Shown one piece after another: positions 20,147 through 29,776 of a DNA stretch of 52,732 nt. The notes beneath the pieces are model-generated. The model was not told the origin of the DNA. It ran no database searches and worked only from the letters and a program-made list of their open reading frames with translations. The DNA lies in NCBI GenBank assembly GCA_024686035.1, contig JAIBDW010000004.1:1-52732 (forward strand). The letters run 5' to 3'. The stretch comes from Oceanospirillaceae bacterium. GTDB lineage: Bacteria > Pseudomonadota > Gammaproteobacteria > Pseudomonadales > Balneatricaceae. How positions within the stretch are numbered: the stretch's first letter is position 1; each line of letters begins with the position of its first letter. The position numbers and the translations under genes are program-made.

Positions 20147-21376
20147 TTACTTCAGGATTTGGTCAATGGTCAAATTTACTTTCCCAGAGCTAGCTTCAGC
20201 AACATTGATGACAAGAGTCGGGCTCATTAAGTCCCCTGCTTTTTGGCCAGGCACCCCTGCCATAGCTACGTGAGCACTTATCTGTAATGTTTCATAATCT
20301 GCCAATTTAGTGCCCTGTTGCAACGCCATAGCATCTGTTAAAAGCACCTCTATAGGGAGATTATTGGGGTTAAGTTTAATGGCAAATAAGGGCATGGGCT
20401 GATCGGCTTGCTTGGCGTAAACAAAAAGTGCAGCTGATGCAGAGGGTACAGACAGTCCATTGGCCAAAGACACGTTAATGGGCACATTGATACCGATGTC
20501 TAGGTCATTACCACCGTTTTGGAGCTGTTGCGCACTATCGATTCCAGCTTGAAGCGATGCTTTACCTTGGCCTTCGCCAGCGCTTGGCAAAGCGCGTTGC
20601 CAAAACTGAATCGCTGCGTCATAGTTTTCACTTTCAAACGCTTGTATACCCAGTAAACTTAAAGCCGAAACATCATTGGGGTTTTTCTCTAGAGCAGCAG
20701 CAATCGCTTGATTTACGCTTTGAGTAAAATCACCCTCATGAAAAAATAACGCTTGGGCATATTGTCCTAAAAGGGCGGCTTGTTGGCGGCTGCCATCTTG
20801 GACATATGCTAGCGCTTGTTCAAACGCATTAATACCCAGAAGCGTTTGTTCACCTTGCATGTAGCTATTGGCTAACAAGTACCATCCTTCTGGATTATTT
20901 GGCTTTTGCGCTAGCTCTTGTCCAAGGTTGGTAATCAAAACCTCTAATGTTGAAGCCGACTCGGTAATAGAGCGAGTAGTCTGTAAATTGATGTTTTGCT
21001 CTAAGCTATCATAAGCGCCTAGCTCAAGGTAAGTCAGCAAGCCTGCAGCGGGCACTAACAGTGCAACAAATAATAAAGACAAACCGCCTGCACGATTGGA
21101 AGAATTTGACGGGGTAAGAGGTACTTGTCGGTCTGCAGTTTCTAGCAATAATGTGTGCTGCATTTCGGCCAAACGCAGGTCATAATCACTTCGGTTAATC
21201 TGCGCAGACTCTAGCTCTTGATCAAGCTCTTTTTGCTTAAGCTGATAAAGCTCCACTACAAGATCATGACGATTGTTTCGCACTACTGAAGGGGGCAGTG
21301 GACGCAACCAAGCCCATAAAATGAAGCCACTTGTTAAACATAATAAAAGAGCAATCGCTGCCCATAGTTCAGTCAT
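20147..21376 (-). CDS. ccmI: CcmI, cytochrome c haem-lyase TPR subunit
   Basis: CcmI chaperones apocytochrome c to the CcmF/H haem lyase. The 409-residue protein has two membrane helices (about 5-24 and 98-117) flanking a cytoplasmic coiled loop ('LYQLKQKELDQELESAQI'). Periplasmic TPR repeats follow ('PNNPEGWYLLANSYM', 'ALSLLGIQAFESENYDAAI'). The C-terminal beta domain resembles the NrfG/CcmI tail ('PLFAIKLNPNNLP'). It starts 3 bases after ccmH and is the last gene of the ccm operon. Confidence 0.92.
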   Translation of the reverse strand: MTELWAAIALLLCLTSGFILWAWLRPLPPSVVRNNRHDLVVELYQLKQKELDQELESAQINRSDYDLRLAEMQHTLLLETADRQVPLTPSNSSNRAGGLSLLFVALLVPAAGLLTYLELGAYDSLEQNINLQTTRSITESASTLEVLITNLGQELAQKPNNPEGWYLLANSYMQGEQTLLGINAFEQALAYVQDGSRQQAALLGQYAQALFFHEGDFTQSVNQAIAAALEKNPNDVSALSLLGIQAFESENYDAAIQFWQRALPSAGEGQGKASLQAGIDSAQQLQNGGNDLDIGINVPINVSLANGLSVPSASAALFVYAKQADQPMPLFAIKLNPNNLPIEVLLTDAMALQQGTKLADYETLQISAHVAMAGVPGQKAGDLMSPTLVINVAEASSGKVNLTIDQILK

Positions 21377-21379
21377 TAT

Positions 21380-21856
21380 TTAATCCCTGTCCCGAAGCTG
21401 ATTATTGGCCAGAAGCTGATGTAGCTTTTGTTGCTCATCAGTAGTTAACATTGCACTTTGTGATTGGCTTTTTCGGCTGAAAAACCACAAAGCAAATAAA
21501 CCAATAAAGATCATACCCACAGGGGTGAGCCACAGCACCAGGGTGGATTTATTAAAGGGCGGATCATACAGTATAAAATCGCCATAACGCTGCACCATAA
21601 AGTCGGTAATTTGCTGGTCTGTGTTGCCGGAGTTGATCAAGGTTTGTATCTGAGTACGAAGATCTTTAGCAATAATAGAGTCCGAGTCTGATAAGTTTTG
21701 GTTTTGACATTTTGGGCAACGCAACACCGTCGTTAAGCCTACAAACCGCTGTGCCATTTCAGGCTCTGCAAATTCATAAGAAGTAATGTCGGCTTGTGCT
21801 AGTGCACACATGGCAGTGGTTATGCAAAAGCACACAGAGACTAAAAAACGACGCAT
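21380..21856 (-). CDS. ccmH: CcmH, cytochrome c maturation thiol reductase
   Basis: CcmH keeps apocytochrome haem-binding cysteines reduced. I start it at the ATG overlapping the ccmG stop (TGATG), 17 codons inside the track ORF, because 'MRRFLVSVCFCITTAMCALAQA' is a proper signal peptide. The 158-residue product has the redox motif 'LRCPKCQNQ' (Cys47, Cys50) and one C-terminal membrane helix at about 103-123. This is the short single-domain CcmH, with CcmI encoded separately. Confidence 0.94.
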   Translation of the reverse strand: MRRFLVSVCFCITTAMCALAQADITSYEFAEPEMAQRFVGLTTVLRCPKCQNQNLSDSDSIIAKDLRTQIQTLINSGNTDQQITDFMVQRYGDFILYDPPFNKSTLVLWLTPVGMIFIGLFALWFFSRKSQSQSAMLTTDEQQKLHQLLANNQLRDRD

Positions 21857-22404
21857 CAGCTTCCATCCTTTAACAAGCTTAGGTATTGAGTGCGTAATTG
21901 TGTCCAAGTGCGTTCGTTCAATTCGCCAGTAACCTTATCTATCACCATACCGTTGGCATCAATCAAATAAGTCTCTGGGGCACCAACAACACCTAAATCA
22001 ATGCCCAGATCACCTTGCGGGTCAAACACTGAAAAAACATAGGGGTTACCTAAGTCGATTAACCACTGCTGTGCAGCGGCCCTTTGATCGTGATAGTTGA
22101 CACCAAAAATACGGACGTTTTCTTGGGCAGCAATAGATAATAGGAACTCGTGTTCAGCTCGACATGTAGGGCACCAAGTAGCCCACACATTAACTAATGC
22201 TGGCTGCCCTAACATATCCTTTTGTGTCACGATGGTCGTGTCTGACATCAAGGTTTCACCACTAAATTCAGGCAGCGGTTTACCAATCAAACTTGACTCC
22301 ATGTTATTGGGGTCTTGGCCAATACCTTGGTATAAAAACAAACCGAGCCCAAAAGCCATTAGCATTGGTAAAACCATCAATAATCGTTTTGTGGCTGTGC
22401 TCAT
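21856..22404 (-). CDS. ccmG: CcmG/DsbE, periplasmic thioredoxin
   Basis: CcmG is the membrane-anchored thioredoxin that passes electrons from CcdA/DsbD to CcmH or the apocytochrome. The 182 residues show an N-terminal anchor at about 7-25. The thioredoxin fold has active site 'WATWCPTCRAEHE' (Cys78, Cys81), the acidic-active-site DsbE type. The 'GVVGAPETYLID' cis-proline segment is also present. Its start overlaps the ccmF stop (ATGA) and its stop overlaps ccmH. Confidence 0.95.
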   Translation of the reverse strand: MSTATKRLLMVLPMLMAFGLGLFLYQGIGQDPNNMESSLIGKPLPEFSGETLMSDTTIVTQKDMLGQPALVNVWATWCPTCRAEHEFLLSIAAQENVRIFGVNYHDQRAAAQQWLIDLGNPYVFSVFDPQGDLGIDLGVVGAPETYLIDANGMVIDKVTGELNERTWTQLRTQYLSLLKDGS

Positions 22405-24356
22405 GATAACGCTTCCTTTACAAAAGATTTTTTACGCCTGTAACGCTTATCCCAGACTGCTAATACACCGCCTAAAGCCATCATTAGAGCGCCTAGCCAG
22501 ATCAAACGTATCATGGGTTTAACATGTAAACGCATGGCCCAAGCGCCATTTTCCAGTGGTTCACCCATAGCAACGTAAACATCCCGATTTAAAGCGGGAT
22601 CAATGGCCGCTTCAGTCATGGTTTGGCCACGAGCAGTGTAAGTGCGTTTTTGGGGTAATAAATAAGCTGAAAACTCACCATTTTTGGCCAGTTTAACTTT
22701 GCCCTCAATCGCAGTAAAGTTGGGTCCCGTTACATTTTCAACACCCATGAAAACAAATTCATAATGGCCAAGAGTCGCCTTGTCTCCAACTTCCATACGC
22801 AAGTCTTTTTGGGTGGAATAGTGGCTTACCACAGCAATACCCAGTGCCGTAATACCAATGCCCACGTGCGCCAACAACATACCGTAGTATCCAGGGTTTA
22901 ATTGTCGTAAACCTACAAAAAACGACTGGTGGCGTAAACGTCTTTTCAAATCCACCCAAGACGCCAAGACGAGCCACACCAAAAGTGCCGCTGCCAGTGC
23001 CGTTGATGGATTAAATTCACCTTTATATGCAAACGGAAACAACACCCCTAAAACAACCGCGATAAGCGCTGGAGAACGCAATACTTGCCATAATTCACGT
23101 GGACTAATTCGTTTCCATTTTGAGCCTAACCCTAAGCCCATAGAAATAATCAACAACACCATCAAAGGCACAAAGGCTGCATTAAAATAGGGTGGGCCTA
23201 CAGATATTTTTCCACCACCTACTGCATCTAAAAACAAAGGATACAAAGTGCCTAGTAATACGGTTAAAGCTGCAACAATTAGTAACACATTATTAGATAA
23301 CAAGAACGTTTCTCGAGACCAAAAACGATAACCAACACGACTTTCTACGGTTGTTGCACGTAAGGCAAACAACAACAAAGACCCGCCTACAGTGATGGCC
23401 AACAATACTAATACATAATAGCCACGCTCTGGATCTGAAGCAAAAGCATGCACTGAGGTTAATACCCCTGAGCGCACTAAAAAGGTACCTAACAAACTTA
23501 AGCTAAACGCCAAAATGGCCAACAATATTGTCCAGTTTTTGAACAAACCTCTTTTTTCTGACACAGCTAAGGAATGTAATAACGCGGTACCTACTAACCA
23601 AGGCATAAAGGAAGCGTTTTCAACAGGATCCCAAAACCACCAGCCGCCCCAGCCAAGCTCGTAGTAAGCCCACCAACTACCCAAAGCAATACCCGCCGTT
23701 AGAAAAGCCCAGGCAACACTTGTCCATGGGCGTGACCATCTTACCCAAGCCGCATCATAACGGCCATCCAGCAAAGCGGCGATGGCGAAAGCAAAAGCAA
23801 CAGAAAACCCAACATAACCCATATACAACATAGGAGGATGAACAATAAGACCAAAATCTTGCAACAAAGGATTAAGGTCCGCCCCTTGCAGCGCAGCTTC
23901 TGGCAACAAACGCGCAAACGGATTACTGGTAAATAAAGTAAAGGAAATAAAACCAACGCCGATCATGCCCATGACTGACAACACTCTTGCCTGCATCGTT
24001 AGCGGCAAGCTTTTGCTTAACAGGCTTACCGCCATCGTCCACATACCCAAGATCAACACCCAAAGTAATAATGAGCCTTCATGACCACCCCACACTGCGC
24101 TCATCTTATATCGCATAGGTAGCGCTGTATTGGAGTTTTGCGCGACATAACTCACACTAAAGTCGTCTTGAGCGAATGCCAACATCAGCATGGCAAAAGA
24201 AATAAGAAGCATTACACCCAATCCCACTGCCAAAGGCTTAGCACTAAGCATCAAACGTGTTTGGCCTGTATATGAGCCTAACATTGGTAATAAGCCCAAA
24301 CTTAAGGCTAGAAATAGCGATGATATTAACGCTACATGTCCTATTTCTGGGATCAT
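22401..24356 (-). CDS. ccmF: CcmF, cytochrome c haem lyase
   Basis: CcmF takes haem from holo-CcmE and attaches it to apocytochrome c. The 651-residue polytopic protein has about 14-15 membrane segments. The periplasmic tryptophan-rich WWD haem-binding motif reads '[19 protein letters not shown]', and conserved His-containing loops include '[13 protein letters not shown]'. Length matches the family. It is coupled on both sides by 4-base overlaps, with ccmE upstream and ccmG downstream. Confidence 0.97.
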   Translation of the reverse strand: MIPEIGHVALISSLFLALSLGLLPMLGSYTGQTRLMLSAKPLAVGLGVMLLISFAMLMLAFAQDDFSVSYVAQNSNTALPMRYKMSAVWGGHEGSLLLWVLILGMWTMAVSLLSKSLPLTMQARVLSVMGMIGVGFISFTLFTSNPFARLLPEAALQGADLNPLLQDFGLIVHPPMLYMGYVGFSVAFAFAIAALLDGRYDAAWVRWSRPWTSVAWAFLTAGIALGSWWAYYELGWGGWWFWDPVENASFMPWLVGTALLHSLAVSEKRGLFKNWTILLAILAFSLSLLGTFLVRSGVLTSVHAFASDPERGYYVLVLLAITVGGSLLLFALRATTVESRVGYRFWSRETFLLSNNVLLIVAALTVLLGTLYPLFLDAVGGGKISVGPPYFNAAFVPLMVLLIISMGLGLGSKWKRISPRELWQVLRSPALIAVVLGVLFPFAYKGEFNPSTALAAALLVWLVLASWVDLKRRLRHQSFFVGLRQLNPGYYGMLLAHVGIGITALGIAVVSHYSTQKDLRMEVGDKATLGHYEFVFMGVENVTGPNFTAIEGKVKLAKNGEFSAYLLPQKRTYTARGQTMTEAAIDPALNRDVYVAMGEPLENGAWAMRLHVKPMIRLIWLGALMMALGGVLAVWDKRYRRKKSFVKEALS

Positions 24357-24856
24357 TTTGAAGCCTCTTGTGAAGGGTAATCCTTGGCAGATTGTGCCTC
24401 AGTTTTTGTGGTATTTGAACTTGCAGCTTGGGCTTCGTTTAATGCTTGAAGCACTTCTGGTGGCATGTAATTTTCATCATGCTTGGCCAGTACTTCATCT
24501 GCTACAAACACCCCCTCATCATTCATTTTTCCTTGGGCCACAATGCCTTGGCCTTCACGAAATAGGTCCGGCAATATACCCGTATAATCTACCTTTACAT
24601 CTTCCACAAAATCAGTGATCACAAAGCGTACTTTTAAGCTGTCTGTCGCACGCTCTAAACTACCGTCTCGAACCATGCCTCCAGCCCTTATTCTTTGACC
24701 TGTGGGCGCCTTGCCTTGAGCCATGTCAGTAGGAGAGAAAAAAAGATTGATATTTTGTGACAAAGAGTACAAAACCAAACCGACAATGATGCTAGTACCT
24801 GCGAGCAGGCCTAAGATGAGTAGTAGTTTTTTACGTCTTTTAGGGTGCATCAACAT
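24353..24856 (-). CDS. ccmE: CcmE, haem chaperone
   Basis: CcmE carries haem covalently on a histidine between CcmC and CcmF. The 167-residue protein has an N-terminal anchor (about 11-32), an OB-fold beta barrel, and the haem-binding histidine in '[14 protein letters not shown]' (His126). An Ala/Ser/Thr/Lys-rich flexible tail closes it. The start overlaps the 3' end of ccmD by 17 bases; an ATG two codons later is an equally good start. Confidence 0.96.
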   Translation of the reverse strand: MLMHPKRRKKLLLILGLLAGTSIIVGLVLYSLSQNINLFFSPTDMAQGKAPTGQRIRAGGMVRDGSLERATDSLKVRFVITDFVEDVKVDYTGILPDLFREGQGIVAQGKMNDEGVFVADEVLAKHDENYMPPEVLQALNEAQAASSNTTKTEAQSAKDYPSQEASK

Positions 24857-25043
24857 AGGTGTTTGCCTGATAGTTACTGTTACGTCGTATAAAAGCTTGA
24901 GCCTGCTTTAGGGCCTGTTTTCTTTCACTTCTAGCGTGCCACACATTGGCGGCCAACAGCACAATGAAAAGGCCATAACAAGACCAAACATAAGGTCCAT
25001 GCCCTGCCATATGCCATAACGCATCTACAGATTCAAAATACAT
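24840..25043 (-). CDS. ccmD: CcmD, haem exporter accessory protein
   Basis: CcmD is a small membrane protein needed to release holo-CcmE from the CcmABC complex. The 67 residues have the family N-terminus '[21 protein letters not shown]' running into one membrane helix. A basic cytoplasmic coiled tail follows ('[19 protein letters not shown]'). It overlaps ccmC by one base (TAATG) and ccmE by 17. Confidence 0.92.
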   Translation of the reverse strand: MYFESVDALWHMAGHGPYVWSCYGLFIVLLAANVWHARSERKQALKQAQAFIRRNSNYQANTYVDAP

Positions 25044-25810
25044 TACTTTGCTCCGGAAATATCTTTATGCTGCATCAGCCAACTTGCACCATTTTGGGTT
25101 TGCAATATTTGCGCTCTAGTGCGTGTTAACACCACCAAACCAAACAAAAAATAACTGCCTAACACCGTCAAAAGTAAGGGCAGGTACATCTCTGAAGGCA
25201 TCGTTGGCTTGTCCGTGAGACTAAAGCTAGAGCTTTGGTGGAGTGTATTCCACCATTCTACAGAGTATTTAATGATGGGAATATTAATAGTCCCTACAAT
25301 AGCTAATATAGCTGTGGCTTTGCCGGCAATTTGGCGTTCGCTGATGGCTTGATTTAACGCCATGACTCCTGCGTAAAGAAACAGCAATACTAAAGTTGAG
25401 GTAAGTCTTGCATCCCAAACCCAGTAGGCTCCCCAAGTTGGCTTACCCCAAATGGCACCTGTGACCAAGGCAATCAGAGTGAATGTTGCACCAATAGCGA
25501 TACAACTTCGTGCCACCATAAACGCGATTTTCATTTTCCATATGAGACCAATAGCCCCGGCAATTGCCATACTTAAAAAAACAGACTGCGAAAGGATAGC
25601 AGCAGGCACATGAACATACATAATCCGAAAACTGTTGCCTTGTTGATAATCTGCAGGCGCAAAAGCCAAACCCCAAACCATGCCACAGGTTAATAATAGA
25701 AACGCAGCCAAGGTAAACCATGGCTGTAGCAAGCCACCAAAGTTGTAAAACCACTTAGGCGAACCCATTTGATGAAACCAACGAGGCATACGCCAATTAA
25801 ATTGGGCCAT
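25043..25810 (-). CDS. ccmC: CcmC, haem exporter subunit / haem-to-CcmE transfer
   Basis: CcmC is the six-helix membrane protein that loads haem onto CcmE. The 255 residues include the tryptophan-rich periplasmic motif 'WGKPTWGAYWVWDARLTS' and flanking histidine loops ('RIMYVHVPAA' and 'EWWNTLHQ'). Length is typical. It lies 27 bases after ccmB and overlaps ccmD by one base. Confidence 0.96.
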   Translation of the reverse strand: MAQFNWRMPRWFHQMGSPKWFYNFGGLLQPWFTLAAFLLLTCGMVWGLAFAPADYQQGNSFRIMYVHVPAAILSQSVFLSMAIAGAIGLIWKMKIAFMVARSCIAIGATFTLIALVTGAIWGKPTWGAYWVWDARLTSTLVLLFLYAGVMALNQAISERQIAGKATAILAIVGTINIPIIKYSVEWWNTLHQSSSFSLTDKPTMPSEMYLPLLLTVLGSYFLFGLVVLTRTRAQILQTQNGASWLMQHKDISGAK

Positions 25811-25837
25811 AGAAATTATCTCTTTTAAACATATCTT

Positions 25838-26494
25838 TTATAACTTAAGCGCCGCACCAGCAGCCCAAGGTGTAATCATTAACGCAAATACAAACATCGC
25901 CCCTAACAAGGCCATATAGCCATCTACAGGCATACCTAGCGCGGCTGCGGCTACGCTTGAGGCACCAAAAATAATCACTGGCACATACAAGGGCAATATT
26001 AACAAAGTCAAAAGCATACCACCGCCTCTAACCCCGGTAACCAATGCTGCACCAATCGCACCCAATAAGCTAAGGGTGGGAGTGCCAAGAAGAAGGCTTA
26101 GCATCAGTGTAGGCACTGCGTCACTGGGTAAAAACAACATCATGGCGATCAACGGCGATATTAATATTAATGGCAAACCACTCACCAACCAATGCACAAA
26201 AACTTTTGCCAGCACTAAGCACCAACTAGGGTATGGGGCCAACAACAGTTGTTCCAAACTACCATCATCATGGTCTAGTTTGAATAATAGCTCTAACGAT
26301 AACAGGGTTGCCAACATGGCTGCCACCCAAATGACGCCAGCAGCTGTTTGGGATAACAACGACGCTTCAGGGCTAACACCTAAGGGAAACAACGCCACCA
26401 CCAGGACGAAAAACACCAATGGGTTAATCATTTCTGCAGGTTGCCTTGCAACCAGCAATAAGTCACGGCGGATGATCGCCAACATAAACCCCAT
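25838..26494 (-). CDS. ccmB: CcmB, haem exporter permease subunit
   Basis: CcmB is the membrane subunit of the CcmAB ABC transporter that powers release of holo-CcmE. About 218 residues hold six membrane helices and the family motif regions 'LDHDDGSLEQLLLAPYP' and 'LTLLILPLYVPVIIFG'. I prefer the ATG that overlaps the ccmA stop by one base (TGATG). The track start one codon upstream is a GTG in the same overlap. Confidence 0.95.
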   Translation of the reverse strand: MGFMLAIIRRDLLLVARQPAEMINPLVFFVLVVALFPLGVSPEASLLSQTAAGVIWVAAMLATLLSLELLFKLDHDDGSLEQLLLAPYPSWCLVLAKVFVHWLVSGLPLILISPLIAMMLFLPSDAVPTLMLSLLLGTPTLSLLGAIGAALVTGVRGGGMLLTLLILPLYVPVIIFGASSVAAAALGMPVDGYMALLGAMFVFALMITPWAAGAALKL

Positions 26495-27135
26495 CACGTG
26501 ATATTGCCATTTTCATTGGCAAGATATTGGCAGGTTTGACGCGCATAGTCTCCCATGTCTAACACCTGCACTTGCGCCAGGGTGATGTCTTGGTGACTGG
26601 TCATCAGCACGGCTCCCCCTGCCAGGGTATGTTTGTTCAACCACTCTTGTTCATCAGCAATGCCTTGCTGGTCAATAGAAGTAAATGGCTCATCAAGTAG
26701 CCATATATCCGCTTTACATAAGTGCAATCGAGCCAAAGCAACTCTGCGCTTTTGACCTGCAGAAAGCTGAGCAACCACACTTTCTTCGTAACCTCTAAGA
26801 CCCACTTGCTCTAACGCCATGAAACGTTGCTTTTGAGTAGACAATCCATCTAGTCCAGCCAGCCAAGTTAAGTTTTCATCGGCTGTAAGCTGTTCTTTAA
26901 GCCCTAACTTGTGGCCGATGTAAATCATTCTAGTATCGTTATTCAGTAATTGAACCTCTCCCTCATCAACCGCATGAAGGCCGGCTAATTGGCGCAAGAA
27001 GGTGGTTTTTCCGGCACCATTTCGACCTTTTATGTGCCACAAATCACCCGCTTCCACATTAATATTAAGGCCTTGATACAGCGTTCGCGAGTCTCTCTCA
27101 CAGGCCAAATCGCTGATGCATAATAAAGGTTTCAT
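26494..27135 (-). CDS. ccmA: CcmA, haem exporter ATP-binding subunit
   Basis: CcmA is the ATPase of the CcmABC complex. The product has Walker A 'GRNGAGKTT' (38-46), signature 'LSAGQKRRVALARL' and Walker B 'IWLLDEPFTSID'. I start at the ATG of 'MKPLLCISDL', seven codons inside the track ORF, because it aligns with family N-termini; the upstream GTG is possible and neither has a strong ribosome site. It is the first gene of the ccm operon, about 50 bases after a candidate promoter. Confidence 0.94.
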   Translation of the reverse strand: MKPLLCISDLACERDSRTLYQGLNINVEAGDLWHIKGRNGAGKTTFLRQLAGLHAVDEGEVQLLNNDTRMIYIGHKLGLKEQLTADENLTWLAGLDGLSTQKQRFMALEQVGLRGYEESVVAQLSAGQKRRVALARLHLCKADIWLLDEPFTSIDQQGIADEQEWLNKHTLAGGAVLMTSHQDITLAQVQVLDMGDYARQTCQYLANENGNIT

Positions 27136-27188
27136 GGCTGGGCTTGGAAAAGGCACTAAGAGTTAACTCTTTCATAGTAGGGCTTTTC

Positions 27189-27217
27189 ATTGTAACGGTT
27201 TCACACAAGGATGCGAA
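27189..27217 (-). promoter_or_regulatory. Candidate sigma70 promoter of the ccm operon
   Basis: On the minus strand TTCGCA (4/6 to -35) and TACAAT (5/6 to -10) are separated by exactly 17 bases, about 54 bases upstream of the ccmA ATG. This is the only clear pair in the gap between ccmA and the exonuclease gene. Confidence 0.45.
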
Positions 27218-27276
27218 GGTAGTTAAGCGCGCAATTACAAATTTTTACCTACTACATAGGTCGTGTATTCGAGGTT

Positions 27277-27903
27277 TTACGAAAGGCTAGCGGAAGATTT
27301 TAAACGCACATACATAATCGCCGTCGTAATAGCATCGCCCAAAGCGGTATGGCGACCTAATATAGGCACATCCAAGGTTTTGGCAATAGCTTCAAAGGAC
27401 AGGTTAATTTGATATTCCGCACCCCCTGATAAGCGTGCTTTATTGCGATACAAATCCATCACATCAACACAAGAGTTTGGCAACCCGAATTCATACAATG
27501 GTCTTAGGTGCCTATCTAATACGGCTAAATCATAGGCGATGTTGTATCCAACAATCGGACGGTTACCTACAAATTTAAGCATTTTTTTCAATGCTTCCTC
27601 TAGAGGTAAGCCTTCATTTAGGTCCATACGTCGCAGTTTATGGATTTTAACCGAAGCCTTTGGCAACTCGTTAGGCGAAGCTAAGGTCACCGATAGCTTG
27701 TTGCTACTCATGACACGGTTACCTCTAATTACCACTGCGGCTATGGACAATATTTGCGCTTTTGCAACATCTAAGCTTGTGGTCTCTATATCCAAAGAGA
27801 CTAGCTCTTCACCTTGATAGCGATTAAAAAGATACATCCATGAGCTCTTAAGCTGGCGCACCTTCCACACATCTTTAATACGGCGTAATCTTCGCTTTAG
27901 CAT
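27277..27903 (-). CDS. DnaQ-like DEDDh 3'-5' exonuclease
   Basis: This 208-residue protein has a DEDDh exonuclease domain at about 33-200. ExoI is 'SLDIETTSLD' (Asp38, Glu40), ExoII is 'VGYNIAYDLAVLDRHL' and ExoIII is 'GRHTALGDAITTA', with the catalytic His and Asp intact. The basic N-terminus 'MLKRRLRRIKDVWKVRQLK' is typical of the group found beside DUF294 proteins. Its start overlaps the upstream DUF294 stop (TAATG), so the two are made together. The substrate (DNA, RNA or small oligonucleotides) is not shown by the sequence. It is distinct from DNA polymerase III epsilon, being shorter and outside the dnaQ context. Confidence 0.88.
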   Translation of the reverse strand: MLKRRLRRIKDVWKVRQLKSSWMYLFNRYQGEELVSLDIETTSLDVAKAQILSIAAVVIRGNRVMSSNKLSVTLASPNELPKASVKIHKLRRMDLNEGLPLEEALKKMLKFVGNRPIVGYNIAYDLAVLDRHLRPLYEFGLPNSCVDVMDLYRNKARLSGGAEYQINLSFEAIAKTLDVPILGRHTALGDAITTAIMYVRLKSSASLS

Positions 27904-29741
27904 TATAGTCCTGTACCTAGACGGTACCTTAATGAGAGGTGTTTTTTAAAGTCTTTGACCACCTGAAAAGACTGACGCAATAAATCCTTATCTAAGCGAT
28001 CCAAAGCACTTACATTGATATCGTTATTGATTTCCTTTGCACTGCAGCCACTTTCTTGCTGCTTGAGGTGATGAGCCAAGCGAAACCACTGCAACAGCGA
28101 AAAAGAGTCCTTGAGTTCGCTACCCAAACGTTGTGGTAAAACACCCAACTTAATTAAGGTTTCAATACGTTTATATGTATTGGTTTCGGCCACTTGGTAT
28201 TGCATAGAAAGCACTCGTACACCGTGTACAATGGGGAAGATCCCCCCTTTTTTGACATCGATGCCAGATGCTCGGTCTCTGATCCCTCCCAAAAAATTCA
28301 GAGGCGTTTCAAATACTAAAGTAACCTCTGCAAATAAAGATAAAAATCGCTCTTGTTGTTTGAGCTCTTTCAACAACCAATTACGACTGGTCTTAAATAA
28401 GGCCTTATTACCTGCAACAGGGTGTGCGTCTATAGAGATTGCTAGATTTAACAAACTGTCGCTATCTGCTTTTGCCACCCAGTCGCGCATGCGCTGAGTC
28501 CACTCGCTGATCGGCTGCACCCAAAACGGATTACTAACCATCACCCTACCTGGGCACTCAGGATAGCCTAGATCAACAAGTGCTTGGCTGTATACTTCTA
28601 AGGTTTGATGACATTCTGGCCAATCTAGACCATCTCGCATAATAAGACCGTTGTCTTGGTCAATTCTGATGACCTGTTCACCGCGGCCTTCACTGCCCAT
28701 AACCACCAAACACACATGAGGTAATAGGCTTTCTGGAACCACAATATTAAATAGCTTTGACATCAATCTATTATTAAGAGCAGCTAACAGATCCATAGCA
28801 AAACGGATTTTAACTCCTTGAGAATATAAGGAACGGATTAGATCACCCATATCCCCCGCTGCTGCCTTGAGCTGTTCAATATTTGTGGCCCGCTCAATAC
28901 GCAATCCAACCACATGAGAGTGGCTTGAAAAATAGCTTAAGGTATCTGCTAGGTCAATGATTCCATGTAGTTTAGAATCTTTCATCACGACCACACGATC
29001 AATTTGGTTGGCCGTCATCAACACCAGGGCGTTAAATAGGTAATCACCAGACTCCACCGTGATCAGCCTATAGTTTGCAATCGCTTGCGCATCCGTAGTC
29101 ACAGGCAGCTTGTCTAGGACAATTGCATTTAACAAGTCTGTACGAGTCACAATGCCGTAACGACTTCCACGTTGCACCAACACACAATCAACCTGCTGAT
29201 CACTCATGTAAGCGGTGGCGCCTTCTAGATCAGTACCGTTAGGCAACAATGCAGCTTCTCGCATACATGAGCTGTCTATACGAGCGAGCATGAACTCGGT
29301 CATATTTAGTGAATCGCCTCTTTGGGCTAGTAGCTGCTTTTGTAATGATAAGTCTTTGTTAAAAAAATCACCAAAACTTGGATTGCGATAGATTAAATCC
29401 AACAAAATTTTCGTGGGAAGCAAATAACAAATCGTTTCTTCATCAGCTACAAAGTCATGAATTGCAGTGCCACGAAGCGCCGACCAAGCGCCAAAATAAT
29501 CATCATTAGTGTAATGAACAAAAGTATGTCCATGATTTACATCTGAACTTTGGACATCCAGTTCACTCACACACCCTTTAAGAATGATATACAACCCCTC
29601 TGGGGCATCACCTGTTTTGATAATGACTTCACTGGCCTGATAGTAAACAATATCAAAGTTGTCTTGTAGCAAACTGCGCTCATCTTCGTTTAATAAATTA
29701 AACGGCAAAACATCGGTGTTGAACCCACTACTAATTTGCAT
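27903..29741 (-). CDS. cNMP-binding/CBS/DUF294 nucleotidyltransferase-like protein
   Basis: This 612-residue multidomain cytoplasmic protein may regulate the adjacent symporter. A cyclic-nucleotide-binding fold lies at about 18-125 ('GDAPEGLYIILKGCVSELD'), followed by a CBS pair at about 155-275. A GlnD-like DUF294 nucleotidyltransferase domain is at about 300-470, with motif 'GSEGRGEQVIRIDQDNGLI', and a DUF294_C helical domain ends it. The NTase core G-S-x-G-R-x-E and D-x-D are intact, so catalysis is possible. It sits 35 bases after the symporter large subunit and overlaps the exonuclease gene. The ligand and reaction are unknown; the gene set recurs in many proteobacteria. Confidence 0.88.
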   Translation of the reverse strand: MQISSGFNTDVLPFNLLNEDERSLLQDNFDIVYYQASEVIIKTGDAPEGLYIILKGCVSELDVQSSDVNHGHTFVHYTNDDYFGAWSALRGTAIHDFVADEETICYLLPTKILLDLIYRNPSFGDFFNKDLSLQKQLLAQRGDSLNMTEFMLARIDSSCMREAALLPNGTDLEGATAYMSDQQVDCVLVQRGSRYGIVTRTDLLNAIVLDKLPVTTDAQAIANYRLITVESGDYLFNALVLMTANQIDRVVVMKDSKLHGIIDLADTLSYFSSHSHVVGLRIERATNIEQLKAAAGDMGDLIRSLYSQGVKIRFAMDLLAALNNRLMSKLFNIVVPESLLPHVCLVVMGSEGRGEQVIRIDQDNGLIMRDGLDWPECHQTLEVYSQALVDLGYPECPGRVMVSNPFWVQPISEWTQRMRDWVAKADSDSLLNLAISIDAHPVAGNKALFKTSRNWLLKELKQQERFLSLFAEVTLVFETPLNFLGGIRDRASGIDVKKGGIFPIVHGVRVLSMQYQVAETNTYKRIETLIKLGVLPQRLGSELKDSFSLLQWFRLAHHLKQQESGCSAKEINNDINVSALDRLDKDLLRQSFQVVKDFKKHLSLRYRLGTGL

Positions 29742-29776
29742 ATCTCATCGCTTATCAGTGTTTAAATAACTTTCTA

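Noticed and set aside
24190-24618. 142-residue plus-strand ORF opposite ccmE and ccmF
   Set aside because: Antisense shadow of two well-conserved genes that overlap by four bases, with low-complexity translation.
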